64,000 nt of DNA from Talaromyces rugulosus (lineage: Eukaryota > Ascomycota > Eurotiomycetes > Eurotiales > Trichocomaceae). Below, in pieces: positions 1 through 12,329 of the stretch. A program made the position numbers and the translations under genes. The DNA lies in contig NC_049563.1 in NCBI RefSeq assembly GCF_013368755.1, positions 682,001-746,000 of the forward strand. Direction: 5' to 3'. Position 1 is the first letter of the stretch. Every line of letters begins with the position of its first letter. The notes below the pieces were generated by a model. That model was not told the DNA's origin, did not search any database, and was given only the letters and a program-made list of their open reading frames with translations.

Positions 1-2464
1 TATATAAAATTCATACTAGAAAGACTAAGAGCAGCTAAGCTATAGGCTGCAATCTATAAATGCGAATTCCATATCAAAACCATATAGTATCTAAAATTCA
101 TTATCACGCCAAAAAAAATCAAGATTGACCTAACTAAGATCAATACTATCCTAAAATAAATAGCCCTAGAAACTATACAAAGAGTGCAATTATTTCTAAA
201 GTTCTACAACTTCTACCAGAAGTTTATACAGAAATATAATCAGATAACCAAACCCCTAAACCACCTAACTTAGATAGATATCCCCTTTATCTAAGACAAC
301 GACTACAAACTAGCATTTGAGAAGCTAAAGAAATTATTAATCAAGGCTCCAGTGTTATACCACTACTAACCAGAGCAATCAACACAGGTAAAAACAGATA
401 CCTCTAATAAAATAATCACAACAGTCTTATCACAGTATTACAAAAATAATAAATAGCATCTAGTAGCATTCTACTTAGCAATAATAATACTAGCTAAGAA
501 GAACTATAACATTCATAATAAAAAGATACTTACAATTATCAAGATCCTAAAAAAATAGAGACCTAAGTTAATAAGACTCCAAAAAAAGAAGCAATTTAAG
601 ATCTTATCTAATTACCAAGCTCTTAAATACTTTATATCCACAAAGTCATTAAACACCCAACAGATAAAATAGTATAAATTCTTATATAAGTTTTACTTTA
701 CTCTAAAATATCAATTAGGCAAGACCAATATACTTGCAGACACTTTAACCCAATAATATAGTAATAAAGTAGGCAATCTAGACTATTAAAAAAAAATTCT
801 ACTCCTAGAAAAAGTTTTAGATAGTAGAATTATTAAGAAGCTAAACTATAGAAAATATCCATAGACTAATAACCTAAAAGCAGAAGTCTATATAATTATA
901 ATTAGGATCGATCTGGTGTCTTATACTATAATAGCTAATAAGTAATATACTACCACAGTTAAAGTAAAGAAACAAGTAAAATACTCAGGAAAGGACTGGC
1001 AAATTATCAATAAAACAGTACTATTCAAAGGCTGCTTATACATTCCTAAGAAAAGAGACCTATATATATATTTATTAAATAAGATCCATCATCAACCATC
1101 TATTACCCATCCTAGAAGGACAAAGACTCAAAGCTTAGTTAAAGAATGCTATTATTAGGAATTATAGAGTAAGAATATGAACTATTATCTAGACAACTAT
1201 ATAATATACAAGTGGACAAATACTTAAAGAGACCTGTCTCCTAAACTACTGAACCTATTATCTATCCTAGATCAACCTTAGCAATATATCTCAATAGATT
1301 TCATAACTTATCCACAAGACTGTAAAGGATACAACACAATATTCATAATTGTGGACCGACTTAGCAAAGCACCAGTGTCAATACCTTGTCAGAAAAAGAC
1401 CACAGTTAAAGAAATAGCCCAGTTATGGTTAGAGAATATATTCCGCTGGACAGAACCCCCTAACTTTATTATATCAGACAAGGGTAGTCAATTCATATCA
1501 GAATTCTGGTTGGAGGTGTGCCACTGCCTTGGAATTAAGCTGAAGCTATTAACTGCCCACTACCCTCAGATTAATAAACAGACAGAGATCACTAATCAGT
1601 ACTTATTACAGAAGCTAAGAGCATTTATAAACCATATATAGAACAACTGGTCAGACTAATTACCAATAATAGATTACACAGCAGCAACCCTATCTTAAGA
1701 GTTAATTAGACTATTGCCATTCATAGTTGAGAGAAGATACTAGCCACACACCTCATTCAATTAGAAGTCACCTGAACCACTAAAGAAACTAACCCTAAAT
1801 AAAAAAGATGCTAAGTCATAGCTAGGTCAAATGCATAACACCTAGAAAATAATAAGAACAAACCTCCAGAAAAGTCAAGAGCGACAGCAGTTAATAGCCA
1901 ACAGGAAACGCCAACCACTCAACTTCGATGTAGGTAATCATATCATGATTACCACGAAGCACTGGGAAACAGGGCAGCCTAATAGAAAGCTAGACATCTA
2001 AACAAATAGTCCATACCGAATCAAAAAGCAAATTAGCAACTCTTTCAAACTGGAATTACCAAACAGGATCAACGTGTATCCTATATTCTCACCAGAAAAA
2101 CTAAGACAAGTAGCAACCACAAAACCATTACCAAAACAGCTAGAAAAGCCAGCAGAGCCTATCAAGGTGAATAGACAGGATAAGTGGGTGGTTGAAAAAG
2201 TATTAGACACCCAAATATGTTGGAAAAAGCTTTATTACTGGATAAAATAGTTAGATCATAACATCAATATAGAGTAATACCCAGCTAGAAATTTCAAGAA
2301 CGCTCCTATCATATTAAAGAAGTACCATAACTACTACCCAGAGAAGCCAGGACCACCAAAACACCTCCAGAAATAATTAAAAACAGCGAAGGAGGACAGA
2401 TTCATACCAGACAGAGAAGATAACAGCATGCTTGAGGGCAAGCATGGCCTAGAAGAAAGAGTAG
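1..2464 (+). mobile_element. Ty3/gypsy retrotransposon internal region, RIP-degraded, 5' end outside window
   Basis: Read on the plus strand, the stretch gives in order the end of a reverse transcriptase with RNase H (about 1-770), an integrase zinc region (about 1080-1220), the integrase core (about 1260-1640) and a C-terminal chromodomain-like tail (about 1900-2370). The integrase core is the clearest part: an SIDF block carries the first Asp, ISDKGSQF the second, and TEITNQ the third acidic residue. Many in-frame TAA and TAG codons and the very AT-rich composition break every domain. This pattern, C to T on either strand, is what repeat-induced point mutation leaves in Pezizomycotina. The longest intact piece is 1351-1641 and has no ATG start. 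The element is certainly dead; only its 3' part lies in the window. Confidence 0.9.
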
Positions 2465-2717
2465 TGTAACGGTCCTGACCCAGGCCTCGAGAACCAGCAG
2501 TGGCGGCCTAAGACACTACCAAAGAAAAAAAACCGAGAGTGGTACTAAGATGGGAATAACCTCATACAGAACTATAAAGGGAATAGACTGACGCATACAA
2601 AGGAATATTTCTTATATAACTAGCAGAGGAGGTTCTTTCTCTTCCTCTTTCCCTTCTTATGTTTGGTTTTCTCGTTGCAGAGTACTCTTAGAGGATAGGA
2701 ATCGACTCGTCGTCACA
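2465..2717 (+). repeat. 3' LTR of the gypsy element
   Basis: Directly after the last recognisable gypsy coding sequence comes TGTAACGGTCC, a start common to fungal gypsy LTRs. The stretch ends near GTCACA at 2717, giving a TG...CA unit of about 253 bp. A TATA-like CTTATATAA lies in its second half. The partner 5' LTR is outside the window, so boundaries and target duplication could not be checked; the right end is the less certain one. Confidence 0.6.
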
Positions 2718-3606
2718 CTTTATAGTATTTTTCTTCTTACACCATCATCGTCATTATCATCATCATCGGTAAAGCATGAATGATTTAAAGCATTTTCCGT
2801 TTATGTCATTTCCTTAACGTCTAAGTGTATCATCACCCTTGTTTTTTGAGTCACCATAGTGACGGCAAATGCTTTAAAGCATGTTCTACCTCATGTTTTC
2901 TCATCATCATTTTAAATTCTTAACTGATGACTCTAATGTGTACCCTGCAATGAAAATATTACTTTATATTTTGTATTCCGAGGACCCCTAACCAATGGGC
3001 TACTTTTGAAATCACGATAAAGGCTTTCTAAGCTCAAATAGGACCTGATAAAGTAGGATTTATTATGGAACCCAAAACTAGAAAGCCGAGATTGGATTTA
3101 TTAATCTTAAAAGCTTTTCTTTGGCAGTAAAAATATTAATGAATTATAGTGTCAGTGTTTATTTTAGCTGTTGGTCTGTATAATATTTTTAAGCTAGAGA
3201 ATTGTGGCTCTTGGTATAGGTTTATGTTTTCTAGATTTTTTTTATTTTATATTTAAATGGTTTTTTAAGATTGCTTTTAGTGTGATTAGTTATATTGATA
3301 TATAATATAAATAGAGTTCTAGTAAATATGCTTGTGTATATTTGAATTTATATTGATTACATGTTAGTATAATTCTGTGTTTCTAGCTTTTTTAGACTGT
3401 ATTTGGTTGTGGAAATAACTAGTTGTGATATTAACTGTTTTAATAGTTTATTTTCTTTGTTTTTGGTTTAACAATAATGCATACCTAGTCCAATAATTTA
3501 CGAAGAAGATTGATAACTGATAAACACTTATTACTTTACGCATGGGCCTTTCCCCCCTTCTTCCTAATGCGATGCGTCTGCCATTCCTGTATTTTGTTGT
3601 TACTTT
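2718..3606. other. AT-rich gene-free stretch
   Basis: No open frame of useful length and no protein similarity that I recognise. The sequence is strongly AT-rich with short simple repeats (ATCATC runs near 2740-2770), consistent with decayed repeat DNA between the retrotransposon and the dead UstYa gene. Confidence 0.5.
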
Positions 3607-4284
3607 ATGCGTGTCGTCCTCCGTAGCCTGCTAAAAAAAAAAGTCAAGACGGCAAACAACAGGACAGTCTACGATCGTCTACCAGAAGACACTACAGATG
3701 ATTTATCTCATGAACATGAGTACTTTCAGCAAAAGTCCGACTACCGTGATCAAGGGCGGAAATATAGTTCCCGTCTTTACCAAATCTCCATCATCAATCT
3801 TGTCCTACTGGCTGTCTAGTTTCTACTATTAGTAGGATTTCTTACGAAGACTATGTTTTTGCAGAGCCATAATAATAATGATGATAGCCATTTAATACAA
3901 AAAACATATGGCAGCAACGAAAAATATATGAGCCTTGATCACAAGTATGATTTTCTCTAGGAAAGCCTGGCCGTTCAAAAAGCTAGAGTAATAGCTCTGT
4001 CAAGAGATGACGAGGGCAATGTAACTCGAATTAGTGCAATCGGCATGTTAGTCTACCTACCCCAAATCATAGTGAAGAGCTGTATTTTAGCCATATAATA
4101 TCACAGGTTTCACCAACTACACTGCCTTGTCTCCTTCCGGAAGGCATTTCAGAAAGCATACGAAGGAGAGAAGGTTGCGTTTGATTTCAATGAGGACCAG
4201 CATTGGCCAGACTGCCTATATTACTTGCGTGAAGTGAGACACGATATTCCAATACTAAGAATGGTGATTTCTGAACACGGCTAA
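3607..4284 (+). pseudogene. UstYa-family (DUF3328) oxidase, dead copy
   Basis: One reading frame runs from ATG 3607 to TAA 4282 and is interrupted by in-frame stops at 3817, 3958 and 4096. Translated through the stops, it has a basic N-terminus, a hydrophobic segment around residues 58-78 as expected for the single membrane span, and then the family's first HxxHC motif (HQLHC). The second motif, normally also HxxHC just before a CLxYLR stretch, reads HWPDC, so its second His is lost. UstYa proteins are copper-type oxidases or cyclases of fungal RiPP and other secondary-metabolite pathways. Two TAG stops and one TAA are of the kind C-to-T change would create, matching the RIP seen next door. 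It cannot make a full protein. Confidence 0.75.
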
Positions 4285-4612
4285 CAGAAAATTTCATATT
4301 CAGGCATTACACTGTCGGGCTGACGATCAGGTCGAAAGCCAACGAGTGTGGAACGGGTCGAACCGTTTTGTCGATGGGGCTTCGGATAGCGGGCAATGCA
4401 GGGACGCAAAGCCATTATATGAGCGTTTTGACAATGAAAGAGCATCTTAATATATGGAATGGAAAGGATTATTGGGCTATATTAGTCTCATGGTACACCT
4501 AATAAAAAACCCACACATCATACCAGGAAATTATCCCCAAATACAAACTATTTCTAGCTACATTTGCATCATTTTCAATACAGCCAGTGTATTTCTCATG
4601 CAATCCAAGGGT

Positions 4613-5283
4613 TTAACCCTTGACGAAATGTCCCCAAACTCTCGGCATCATTTGCCACGGCTCAATATTATCATGGCCAAGCTCTATAATCTTCCAGTCT
4701 CCCCCTTCCATTACGGCTTGTTCAATATTCCGACGAAGATGACAATTGCCGATCAATGGCTTCCAAAACAAATTCCAAATTCCTGTTGAAGGTGTCAGTT
4801 TATCATCATCATTATTATTACTAAAGTTGCTTTTCCAACCTTGCACCTGTCTTGTCACCCAATCTTGACTAGCTGTATGCTCCCAAAATAAGAGCTGGCC
4901 GCCCGGCTTCAACAAGCGATATATCTGCTTCGCGGCCGCGGTTGGATCTGAGACTGAGCATAATGCTTGCATGCATACAACAGAGTCGATACTCTCATCA
5001 CCAATATTCCACTCTTCTAGGATGTTCTTGTCCTCGAGAGCAGCGTTTATCGGAACATAGATGTCACTGAGATGGTGCAGTTTAATCTTCTCGTTGCGAA
5101 GTTGATTAAATTCTCATTAGGCTCAATTCCATATATACGAGAAATCACTGTTTTGTCGAATCGCGAAAACTGATTTCCGGAACCTGGCCCAACTTCCAGG
5201 ACCACTCCATTCGCTGCTTCTACTAAACGCGGTACAGGTGTAGCTGCTGCCTCATATGCAGCAAAATGTTGGCCGGTGCCCAA
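4613..5283 (-). pseudogene. class I SAM-dependent methyltransferase, frameshifted
   Basis: Two overlapping minus-strand frames together form one methyltransferase. The upstream piece (5283-5047) carries motif I, LEVGPGSGN, followed by the acidic IEPNE. The downstream frame (continuing to 4613) holds LLKPGGQLLFWEH, the post-motif of METTL7-like/Methyltransf_11 proteins. The frame changes by one base near 5108; in the second frame a conserved stretch between the two halves reads cleanly, so a single lost base explains the break better than an intron. The upstream piece has no ATG, so a 5' exon is missing or decayed (5290-5540 shows only weak candidates). Such enzymes often methylate small molecules in fungal clusters; the UstYa relic beside it suggests the same. 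Confidence 0.7.
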
Positions 5284-7298
5284 TTAATTATTATCAATGA
5301 ATCAAAAACACTTGTTCAGATAGATAACTAGGTAGACAGACCAAGTGTTGAATACCATGTTGCGAAACCGCGACTACGAGCCCCCTGCCAGGAAATGGAA
5401 AGGCTTTGGATAAAGTCTTTTGAAACGAGCAGCAGAGTTAGCGATGTCGCTTCCTTGAAAAGTACCATGCATTATTAGTTGCAAGCTTACACCACAGACC
5501 GTACACCATAGGCTGCCATGGTTCGATGTAAGCCTGGAATCGATTTCTCAAATTAAAAGACATGCCTGTTTAGGTATATTAAAGTTTGAAGTGCTCCAGC
5601 AGGTGTGAAGCGGGGGATTAACAGTCAATAGGAGTATATCTCTGAGAACAATACACTACCCTAAACCAAAACCGTCAACTGGTCTGTGCTAAGATAAGAG
5701 AAGCGGTCCTTTTTTCTGCTACTTCCTAAAACAGTAAGTAGATAAGCCTTGACCGGACTAACACCAAAGTACAGAGGAGTCAGGATCTAGAGAGTACAGA
5801 AAATACTTATAATTTTCAGTTTTCTCTTCTAACTAACTTGTTAAAATATTATTAAAAAGATTCTCTTAGTACTAAATTTATCAATTTTGCTTACTTTTAC
5901 GGAAAAATCTTCGAAAAATTTTTAAAAAAATATTTATTAATGCTATATCACAATGTATGTAGATGATATACGATTATAAGACTTCATTAAATTAATCATT
6001 CTCTTCTCTCTCAACCTCTTCCTATTGTAATCTTATTTAGCTTATAGAATCAATAAGGCTATATACAAATTACTACATAATTATCTCTACGAAGGGATAT
6101 CCGGGTTAGGTCTAGCAAGGTAGGCAGTCAGCCACCTCAGCGGGAGGATCTAGATTGAGACAAGCCTTTTCTACGGAGGTTCGCGTAAAAGTCAGAGCCC
6201 AGGGTGTAAACACTAGCTAGGACTAGTTTGGTATTATCTGACCGCTAAGCTGTTCAGTCCTGTAGGACGCGTGGATTTTTAATAGCGGCTGACGGGAAGC
6301 CCGTAGCTCTGTTCTCCACTATGGTTGTGTGGAAATAAACTGGATTATATAGAAGATATACAAGAGTTGTACAGGTGCTTTGGACATGATTATCAGTTGA
6401 CACTATCGACTTGCCTACTAAAATTTACTGTTTGTTGAGCAATATTTGAAATCTAAATTTGATACATTTTCAGGAGACTCCCTTAACGCAGCTTGGAAAT
6501 ACAAGGGCAAAGGCCACGTAGAATAAAAACTTTCATCTTTTTCATCCTTATGTTTGATGTTCCCGTCAATAGGTTCGTTTAGTTTAGTTTTTGTTAATGA
6601 GATTGACAATTGTCACAAGGTACGGTCAATAAAAACTATTCAGCAATACCAATAGTGATGATATGATATATGATATAATACACTCTATAAACTCCCGCCT
6701 AATGAAAGTCAAAATGTGATAGATAACAATCTTATACATGTGTCTTCCTGGGTTGATAATGTACCGAATGAATAACCGCCGAAAATCGGCTTCACTTGGG
6801 GATTATGCTGTTCCGATCCAGGTCGACTTCCACCGCCTATATGTCCTGTCACATTGGAGCGCTGATGGGTGAGAGAGCCGTAGCAATAAATGTAGATATA
6901 AGTTCCATGGCGACAGGGAAGGAATTCAAAATCAAATCAAGTCGCTACTGCTTCAGTTCAATTGAACATTGAATCGTCGAGACTGCCGGTATGTATGATG
7001 GCCAATTGAACAGTCGCTTAATCACTGAATCCATGGACTGGCCTTGACGAGGTAAGCTCCTCGTCCGTATTTTTAACTGGGTGCACAAATATTGGGGGGA
7101 AGCAGAGTCGTCCATAAATATCCTCTTTCTGTAGAAATACAACTGATGGTTAGCTATTGAAACCTGAAAAAAAAACCTGGGGAAAATAAATGAAACTCAC
7201 CAAAACACCCCCATCATACCACAACAGGCCTTCGGCATCTTCATGCTGTTATGAGTAAAATAATAACGTTAGTGACAGACTGCAAGTTAACAATAGTT
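5284..7298. other. gene-poor AT-rich stretch
   Basis: No convincing coding region. Around 5800-6080 the DNA is extremely AT-rich, then returns to mixed composition at 6090-6330. Short frames at 6418-6609 and 6945-7142 have no recognisable features. The first few hundred bases may include the lost 5' exon of the methyltransferase relic. Confidence 0.5.
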
Positions 7299-9464
7299 TC
7301 ATGGAGAACGTACACGAGAGCCATCTGTGTATTGACTCAGACTTGGCTTATACCCCAGCCATCGTCGAAAGAGGTCTTCCGATAGTTGAGAGGAATACAT
7401 AAACGAAATGCGATACATGATACGATTTATCATATTATATTCCCAGATACTGCCCTGAGTACCACTGATTTTTTCTGGGGGGCCACGGTTGTAAATTTTG
7501 TCAAGCTCTTTCGGAGTCCACTGGCCATCGATAAAAACGGGATGTGGCACATGAACGGCTTTGAGGCCATGTTGAAGTGCCGATGTCGCGGGGGACATCT
7601 CCGAAACCACGGCCTGTCCCGCGACTATTAACGGATCATGCATCAAGTTGAGGAGATTTCTGGAGAGACGGGACATGGTGATCACAGATGTTCGTCGTGG
7701 GGTCTCGGCTTCTTGGGGGAAGCCATAGATTATGTCTCCGAATCCCCATCCTGAGTTTTGCGGATCGAATATCGGTAGGAAGGTGATCAGCTCAGGTTCT
7801 TCGCCAACTCCCCATTCAAAATTATCATCTTGCGGATTAGGAACTGGTGGCGCTGGCCCGGCCGGCCCGATCGGTTGCATTCCTTCTGCTGGAACAGGGC
7901 CCCATACACTGTCCTTTCCTAGCATTTTTGATGCAACCATATTTGAGAAATCAGACCATGATCCATGAACACCGGGGACATAGAAGTATGCGTTGCGCTC
8001 CCAGAGGTATTTCCGTGGCTGTTCTTTGGCGAATTCGACTGCTTTACCGAGAAAATGATACATATGACCGAAATTCCTAGAGTCCATTTCGAATTGCCAA
8101 TAATAATCAAAATCAGAAAATATCTGAGAAAATATTTGGACTGGTTGAAAGTGCTGGAAAATTGCCCTATAGTTCAGTTGCGTGGTTAGAATCATGCTGC
8201 ACCGGGTGAGTGGAGGGATAACTCTACTTGTGCTCGACTATCTTGGGATACCAGTTATTCAACATTTCATTGTTGAAAAACACTGTAAGACCCCAAAATT
8301 CTTCTGGAATGTTCGACTCTTTCAGGCGTTGAATATCTTCATCTGAAGAAATAGAAATTGAATCGTCCAAAACGTGTACCAAGAGGAAAACCTCATATTC
8401 TGCACCTGAATGAAGGGACAGTTCCATGATTAACGATCGAAGATAGTTGAAATCATTTTGTGTCCAGGTCATATCGTGCCATCCTCGTATGATCACCGCG
8501 GAGCGTGAATGGTGCTGCGGGGATTTTGGGTCGCTTGGTGGTGATCGGTCAGTTCGCGGCTGTTGTGACGCTGGAGGTGCTAACGGCAATTTCTTCTGTT
8601 CTGTTGATTCCGTTTGGTATCGATTCGAATTTTGTTCGAAACACATTCTCTGGAGGTTTCCCCAATTAACCTCATCCCAGAGGGTCGCGATAGGTCTACT
8701 GAACCCGGGGACAACGCTGCTCGTCTGTTCATCATGCCCATATGCTCCGAAGCGGCCATATCGATCTGTGCAAACATTTCCGTCTAAACCTAGTGCTTCG
8801 TAGGATCCAAACGAAGGTTTCGGAAATCCTATAAATAGTCAGAAGGAAAGAAAAAAGAAGAAGAAAGAAATGATGGCGGTTTAGTGAGAACGGCGACGTG
8901 CCTTTTTGCTTTCCCTTATAAACCTGAACCATATCCTCTGCACGGGTTTTGTCTAAAATTCGGCCTCGGGGTCCAAGACACGGCTTGAATTCGCCTTGCC
9001 ATTTCTCGCGCCATTTTCTGCTATTATATTCAGGGTAAGGGTCGTAGATAAAAGGAGATGGGTGCGTTTTTGGAGTGCCGCTTTGTGAGGTCAATGATAA
9101 TGTCCCCCCGAGATAAAAGTCTTCGTTTCTATAAGCGCCAAGTCAGCCCCACGAACTTCAACCAGCCTGGCGTGACTGGCAGATGATTATACCTTTGATC
9201 ATGGGTAATTCCCAATATATTTTCGTCTGGAATGATATCTTGGGTGGGATCTGGCACTCTGTCGTAGGTGGGGTATTCTAGGAAATCGCCTGGTTTGAGG
9301 ATAGACTTATGGCTCCATGGTGTCCAAGCAACAGAGCCCTGTTGAAAACTGAAAATCTGGAATAGAATAAATATAGTAACGGTAGCTGCTATGAGACTTT
9401 GGCGTGATTTGAGGCGAAGACGGACTATCCGACGTCGAAGAGCCAAAGCGAACGAGTTGGGCAT
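7299..9464 (-). CDS. DUF3405 family membrane-anchored protein
   Basis: Four exons (9464-9193, 9128-8902, 8828-8228, 8166-7299) give a 655-residue protein. Introns: 9129-9192 (GT-AG, 64 nt), 8829-8901 (GC-AG, 73 nt) and 8167-8227 (GT-AG, 61 nt, CTAAC branch site). The N-terminus is Arg-rich and followed by one hydrophobic span at about residues 23-40, giving a type II signal anchor. Family hallmarks follow: YDPYPEYNS, PCLGPRG, FGSYEALGLDGNVC, a WHDMTWT block, then YYWQFEMDSRNFGH and WERNAYFYVPGVHGSW. The family is widespread in Ascomycota; its function is not established, though the layout (anchor, acidic D-x-D-like block) resembles Golgi glycosyltransferases. Compared with relatives as I recall them, about 15 residues seem missing where the last intron falls. 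No sign of decay. The start is the only ATG ahead of the anchor in this frame. Confidence 0.85.
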
Positions 9465-11640
9465 TTTGCGGATAGAAAGAAAAAAAGTAAAAGAAACAAA
9501 AAGAATAGAAATCGTCGCGGGTCACGAAAGACAAGAAACGAAAATTATTATTAATGCGGTAGGTAGTATTCCTCAGCCGGAGAAAATAACAATTGCATCA
9601 TTGCAGGGCAAAGAGCGCGAGGCAATGAGCGTAGGAACAGGAACCGACACCTACGCAGACGGGAGAAAGCTGTTTTTCTACGGTCTGCCCCTGGTCCATA
9701 TAAAACGATCTACCAATGAAACGTGGGACAATCCGGGCCATAACCCTCAGCTACATCTATGCCGAGACGGTATCGAGAGCCAGCCTCGCACGTCGTTTAC
9801 TATAAGCGATTGATGCGCGCGTCAATCCCTTATTATATGTTTAATTACGGATATTGTGGGTTCCCTTATATACTGTGTCACTCGCGACATGCTGCTGGAC
9901 TTGATTCAACCAACCAGAGTAGATACCCGGCAACGTAACATCTGAACATTGAAATACAATGAAACCTGCCCAAGAGGATATCAACACCCAAGGCTGCCGA
10001 TCAACACTAGCTCCCGTCACATTTCGCTACCATGATATCCCCAGAACGGTCCGGACGAATATACGATGGCTGTATTTATCGGCGAATACGCCCCAATTAT
10101 CGAGAAAGCGATACAGCCAAGAGGGGGGTCTGAGACATCTCGGAGCTAGCTGGAATGTTGCGCAATTTGCCCGACAATGCTCCATTACGTGGTTATTCGG
10201 TACATTTTGACTTCCAGCATTATTGTGGGGCCTTCTAGGCGGCTCATCTGACCTATTACTAACTAGCAAACAAGTTCCAAGACTTGTCTAATAAAATATT
10301 GACCGCTGATGAGCTTCCTCTTTGAGGTTAGAATGGTACGTATTCGATTTCAGCTTGATTGTAACCTTGAGCAATAACTTGGTTATTAGTATGGCTTGGC
10401 CGCTAATCTAGCTCTAATAAGTTACGAGGGTTCGGCTGCATGCAGCTACTATTATTATTGTCGCAATGTGTTATTTGTAAAGGAGCTCTTAGTATAGTTG
10501 CTCGTATCTTTTTTATCTAGAACGATCTTAAGGGGCTTGCTAAAATTATACGAGAGCTCTGATTCGAGGCAGCAGTAGATTCTTAGGTAGAAACGCAGGA
10601 AGAAAAGTAGGAAGAGTCGTACGAGTTCTGGAGCTTTGTGTACTGCGGAACTGCCATTTAAGTAACTAATAGTAGTATATTAAATTAAATGAGGTTATGG
10701 GTCGTCCCTGAGTAATGACCTGGAAAGCTGCCCGGAAGCAGCTGGTGGTGGCCTGAAGCCGCCTGATCGGATGGCACCGAATACGTTAGTACTAGTACAA
10801 TCTATTCAAAAGTACCGCTTTGCCGAAAAGGGACGTGGGGGCGTATCCTAGTATTGACCACAGCTTTGGCGACACGTTTCGTTCCCTTGGCGCATTATTA
10901 GAAGATCGTGGCGGTCTGACTGGTCGCGTGGTCGACTTCAAGGCCGCCCACTGCATGTCTTTCCAGCAATGATGTATCATATTATTATTATTCATTGTTC
11001 CATGGTTGCATGACCTCGTGAGGTTGACATGACCGGAGGAAGTGGACCGCGATCTAGGGCTAACCCGACTAGGTGATGTCTGTTCGTTTCATTGAGGATA
11101 GGGCTGCAAACAGAGAAGTGGGAAAAAATGGATTCCTCTCGGAGATGCCCGGATGGACAGTAATCACATGATGATTCCGCCGCATTTGGAACTAGACTGG
11201 AACCACCACAGCTGTCAGCAAATAGTAGGTAATGATTTGCAGGGGATTAATTTGAAACTAATAAATACAAAGTACGGATACTAAATATTTAAATATATAT
11301 ATATATGAAGAAGAAGGCTTTTTTTGTTTACGGGCATTATATGGTAACAGCAAAGGCAAAGCCAAAAAAAAAAAAATCCATTTTCAAAATACTGAAAGCG
11401 CCTCGTTTCTCATTGGCCCGGAACCTTGGAAAAACGACAAAAAATAGAATGACACCTAACCTAAAATAGATGGCGGATAAAATAATTGGCTTAGAGTCTT
11501 CAGATACCCATAAAACCCCTCAGCCCTAGTGGGAAAAGGAAATTATCTACGTTTTTAGAGTTTGATAGCGTTTGATTAGCTAGTCAGGGCATTATTATTT
11601 TAGTTTCCAGCTGCCGGAACCCATATAAATAACCGTAATG
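9465..11640. other. intergenic and decayed repeat DNA
   Basis: Starts as the promoter side of the DUF3405 gene and passes into AT-rich DNA with many short ATTATT runs. A frame at 9959-10210 (83 codons) has no recognisable motif and low-quality composition, so I do not call it. GC-richer islands near 10715-10770 and 10840-10950 look like fragments of old elements but could not be identified. Confidence 0.4.
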
Positions 11641-11657
11641 GTGGAGCGAAGCTCCAC
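11641..11657. repeat. perfect 7-bp hairpin
   Basis: GTGGAGC, a GAA loop, then GCTCCAC. It sits at the outer side of the left LTR-like arm, in very AT-rich DNA, and may be part of the same element. Role unknown. Confidence 0.8.
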
Positions 11658-11808
11658 GATAAATTTTATATAACAATAATATGTTGTCTTTTTACTCTGT
11701 ATATAATAAACTAAATTTTTTCCAGTTCTATATAAAATTATCTCGAACTTGCTACCGCTCTTGGCTGGCTTGCTGGCTTAAGCCACAACTAAGAACCATC
11801 GGACTCCG

Positions 11809-12060
11809 GAGGGGTGGTTTTCCCGGGTTCCGATTACCTTTATTTCTTATGTTTGGCTTTTGATTATTTACATGCGACATGCAAAGCGGAGCGAGAATAG
11901 CGACAGTCTTTTAGTGAATTGAATTATTTTGGGAAGTCTTTTATTATTAGGGTTCTATACGCACCCTGCCTGTTTGCAAGCAAATAACGGTTCGATATAC
12001 AACCCTGCTGCATCTCATGCTAGCCCATTCCATAGGGCGATCCTATCTTCCACCACAATA
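11809..12060 (-). repeat. LTR-like arm, left copy (inverted relative to 14479-14737)
   Basis: On the minus strand this reads TATTGTGGTGGAAGATAGGA and onwards, then CAGCAGGGTTGTATATCGAA, ACCCTAATAATAAAAGACTT and GGTAATCGGAACCCGGGAAA. The same words in the same order occur on the plus strand from 14479. The copies differ by scattered substitutions and small gaps. The TGTGGTGG start resembles an LTR, so I read the pair as two solo or remnant LTRs of one family in opposite orientation; a long-TIR element is the alternative. Confidence 0.75.
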
Positions 12061-12329
12061 ATTAATGAAAACTAATAAGAATTGATTATTTAGTTATAAA
12101 AAGAAGCGTGTCAACGTCTACCCTTGTAGATTAATATTAATACTACATGTACTTGGTCTAAAACCTCTCTGTATATATATACAAACTTACGGGCCTCCCT
12201 TTTCTCGGCTGCTTTTGAATCATCAATATGTGACAGATATATATCTCCTGATATATTCTAAATTAAATTGCAGTTTATATAGAAATATTTTTTATATTTG
12301 GTAATCTAGTTATATCTTGAAGCTACAGC

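Noticed and set aside
2465..2717. Target-site duplication of the gypsy element
   Set aside because: The 5' end of the element is outside the window, so a duplication cannot be tested.
8167..8227. DUF3405 gene broken by a frameshift between its last two frames
   Set aside because: A 61-nt GT-AG intron with a CTAAC branch site joins them in frame, so the gene is intact.
9391..9813. 140-codon plus-strand frame starting MRLWRDLRRRR
   Set aside because: Antisense shadow of the DUF3405 first exon, running on into promoter DNA.
9959..10210. 83-codon plus-strand frame
   Set aside because: Short, no domain, in a repeat-rich region.
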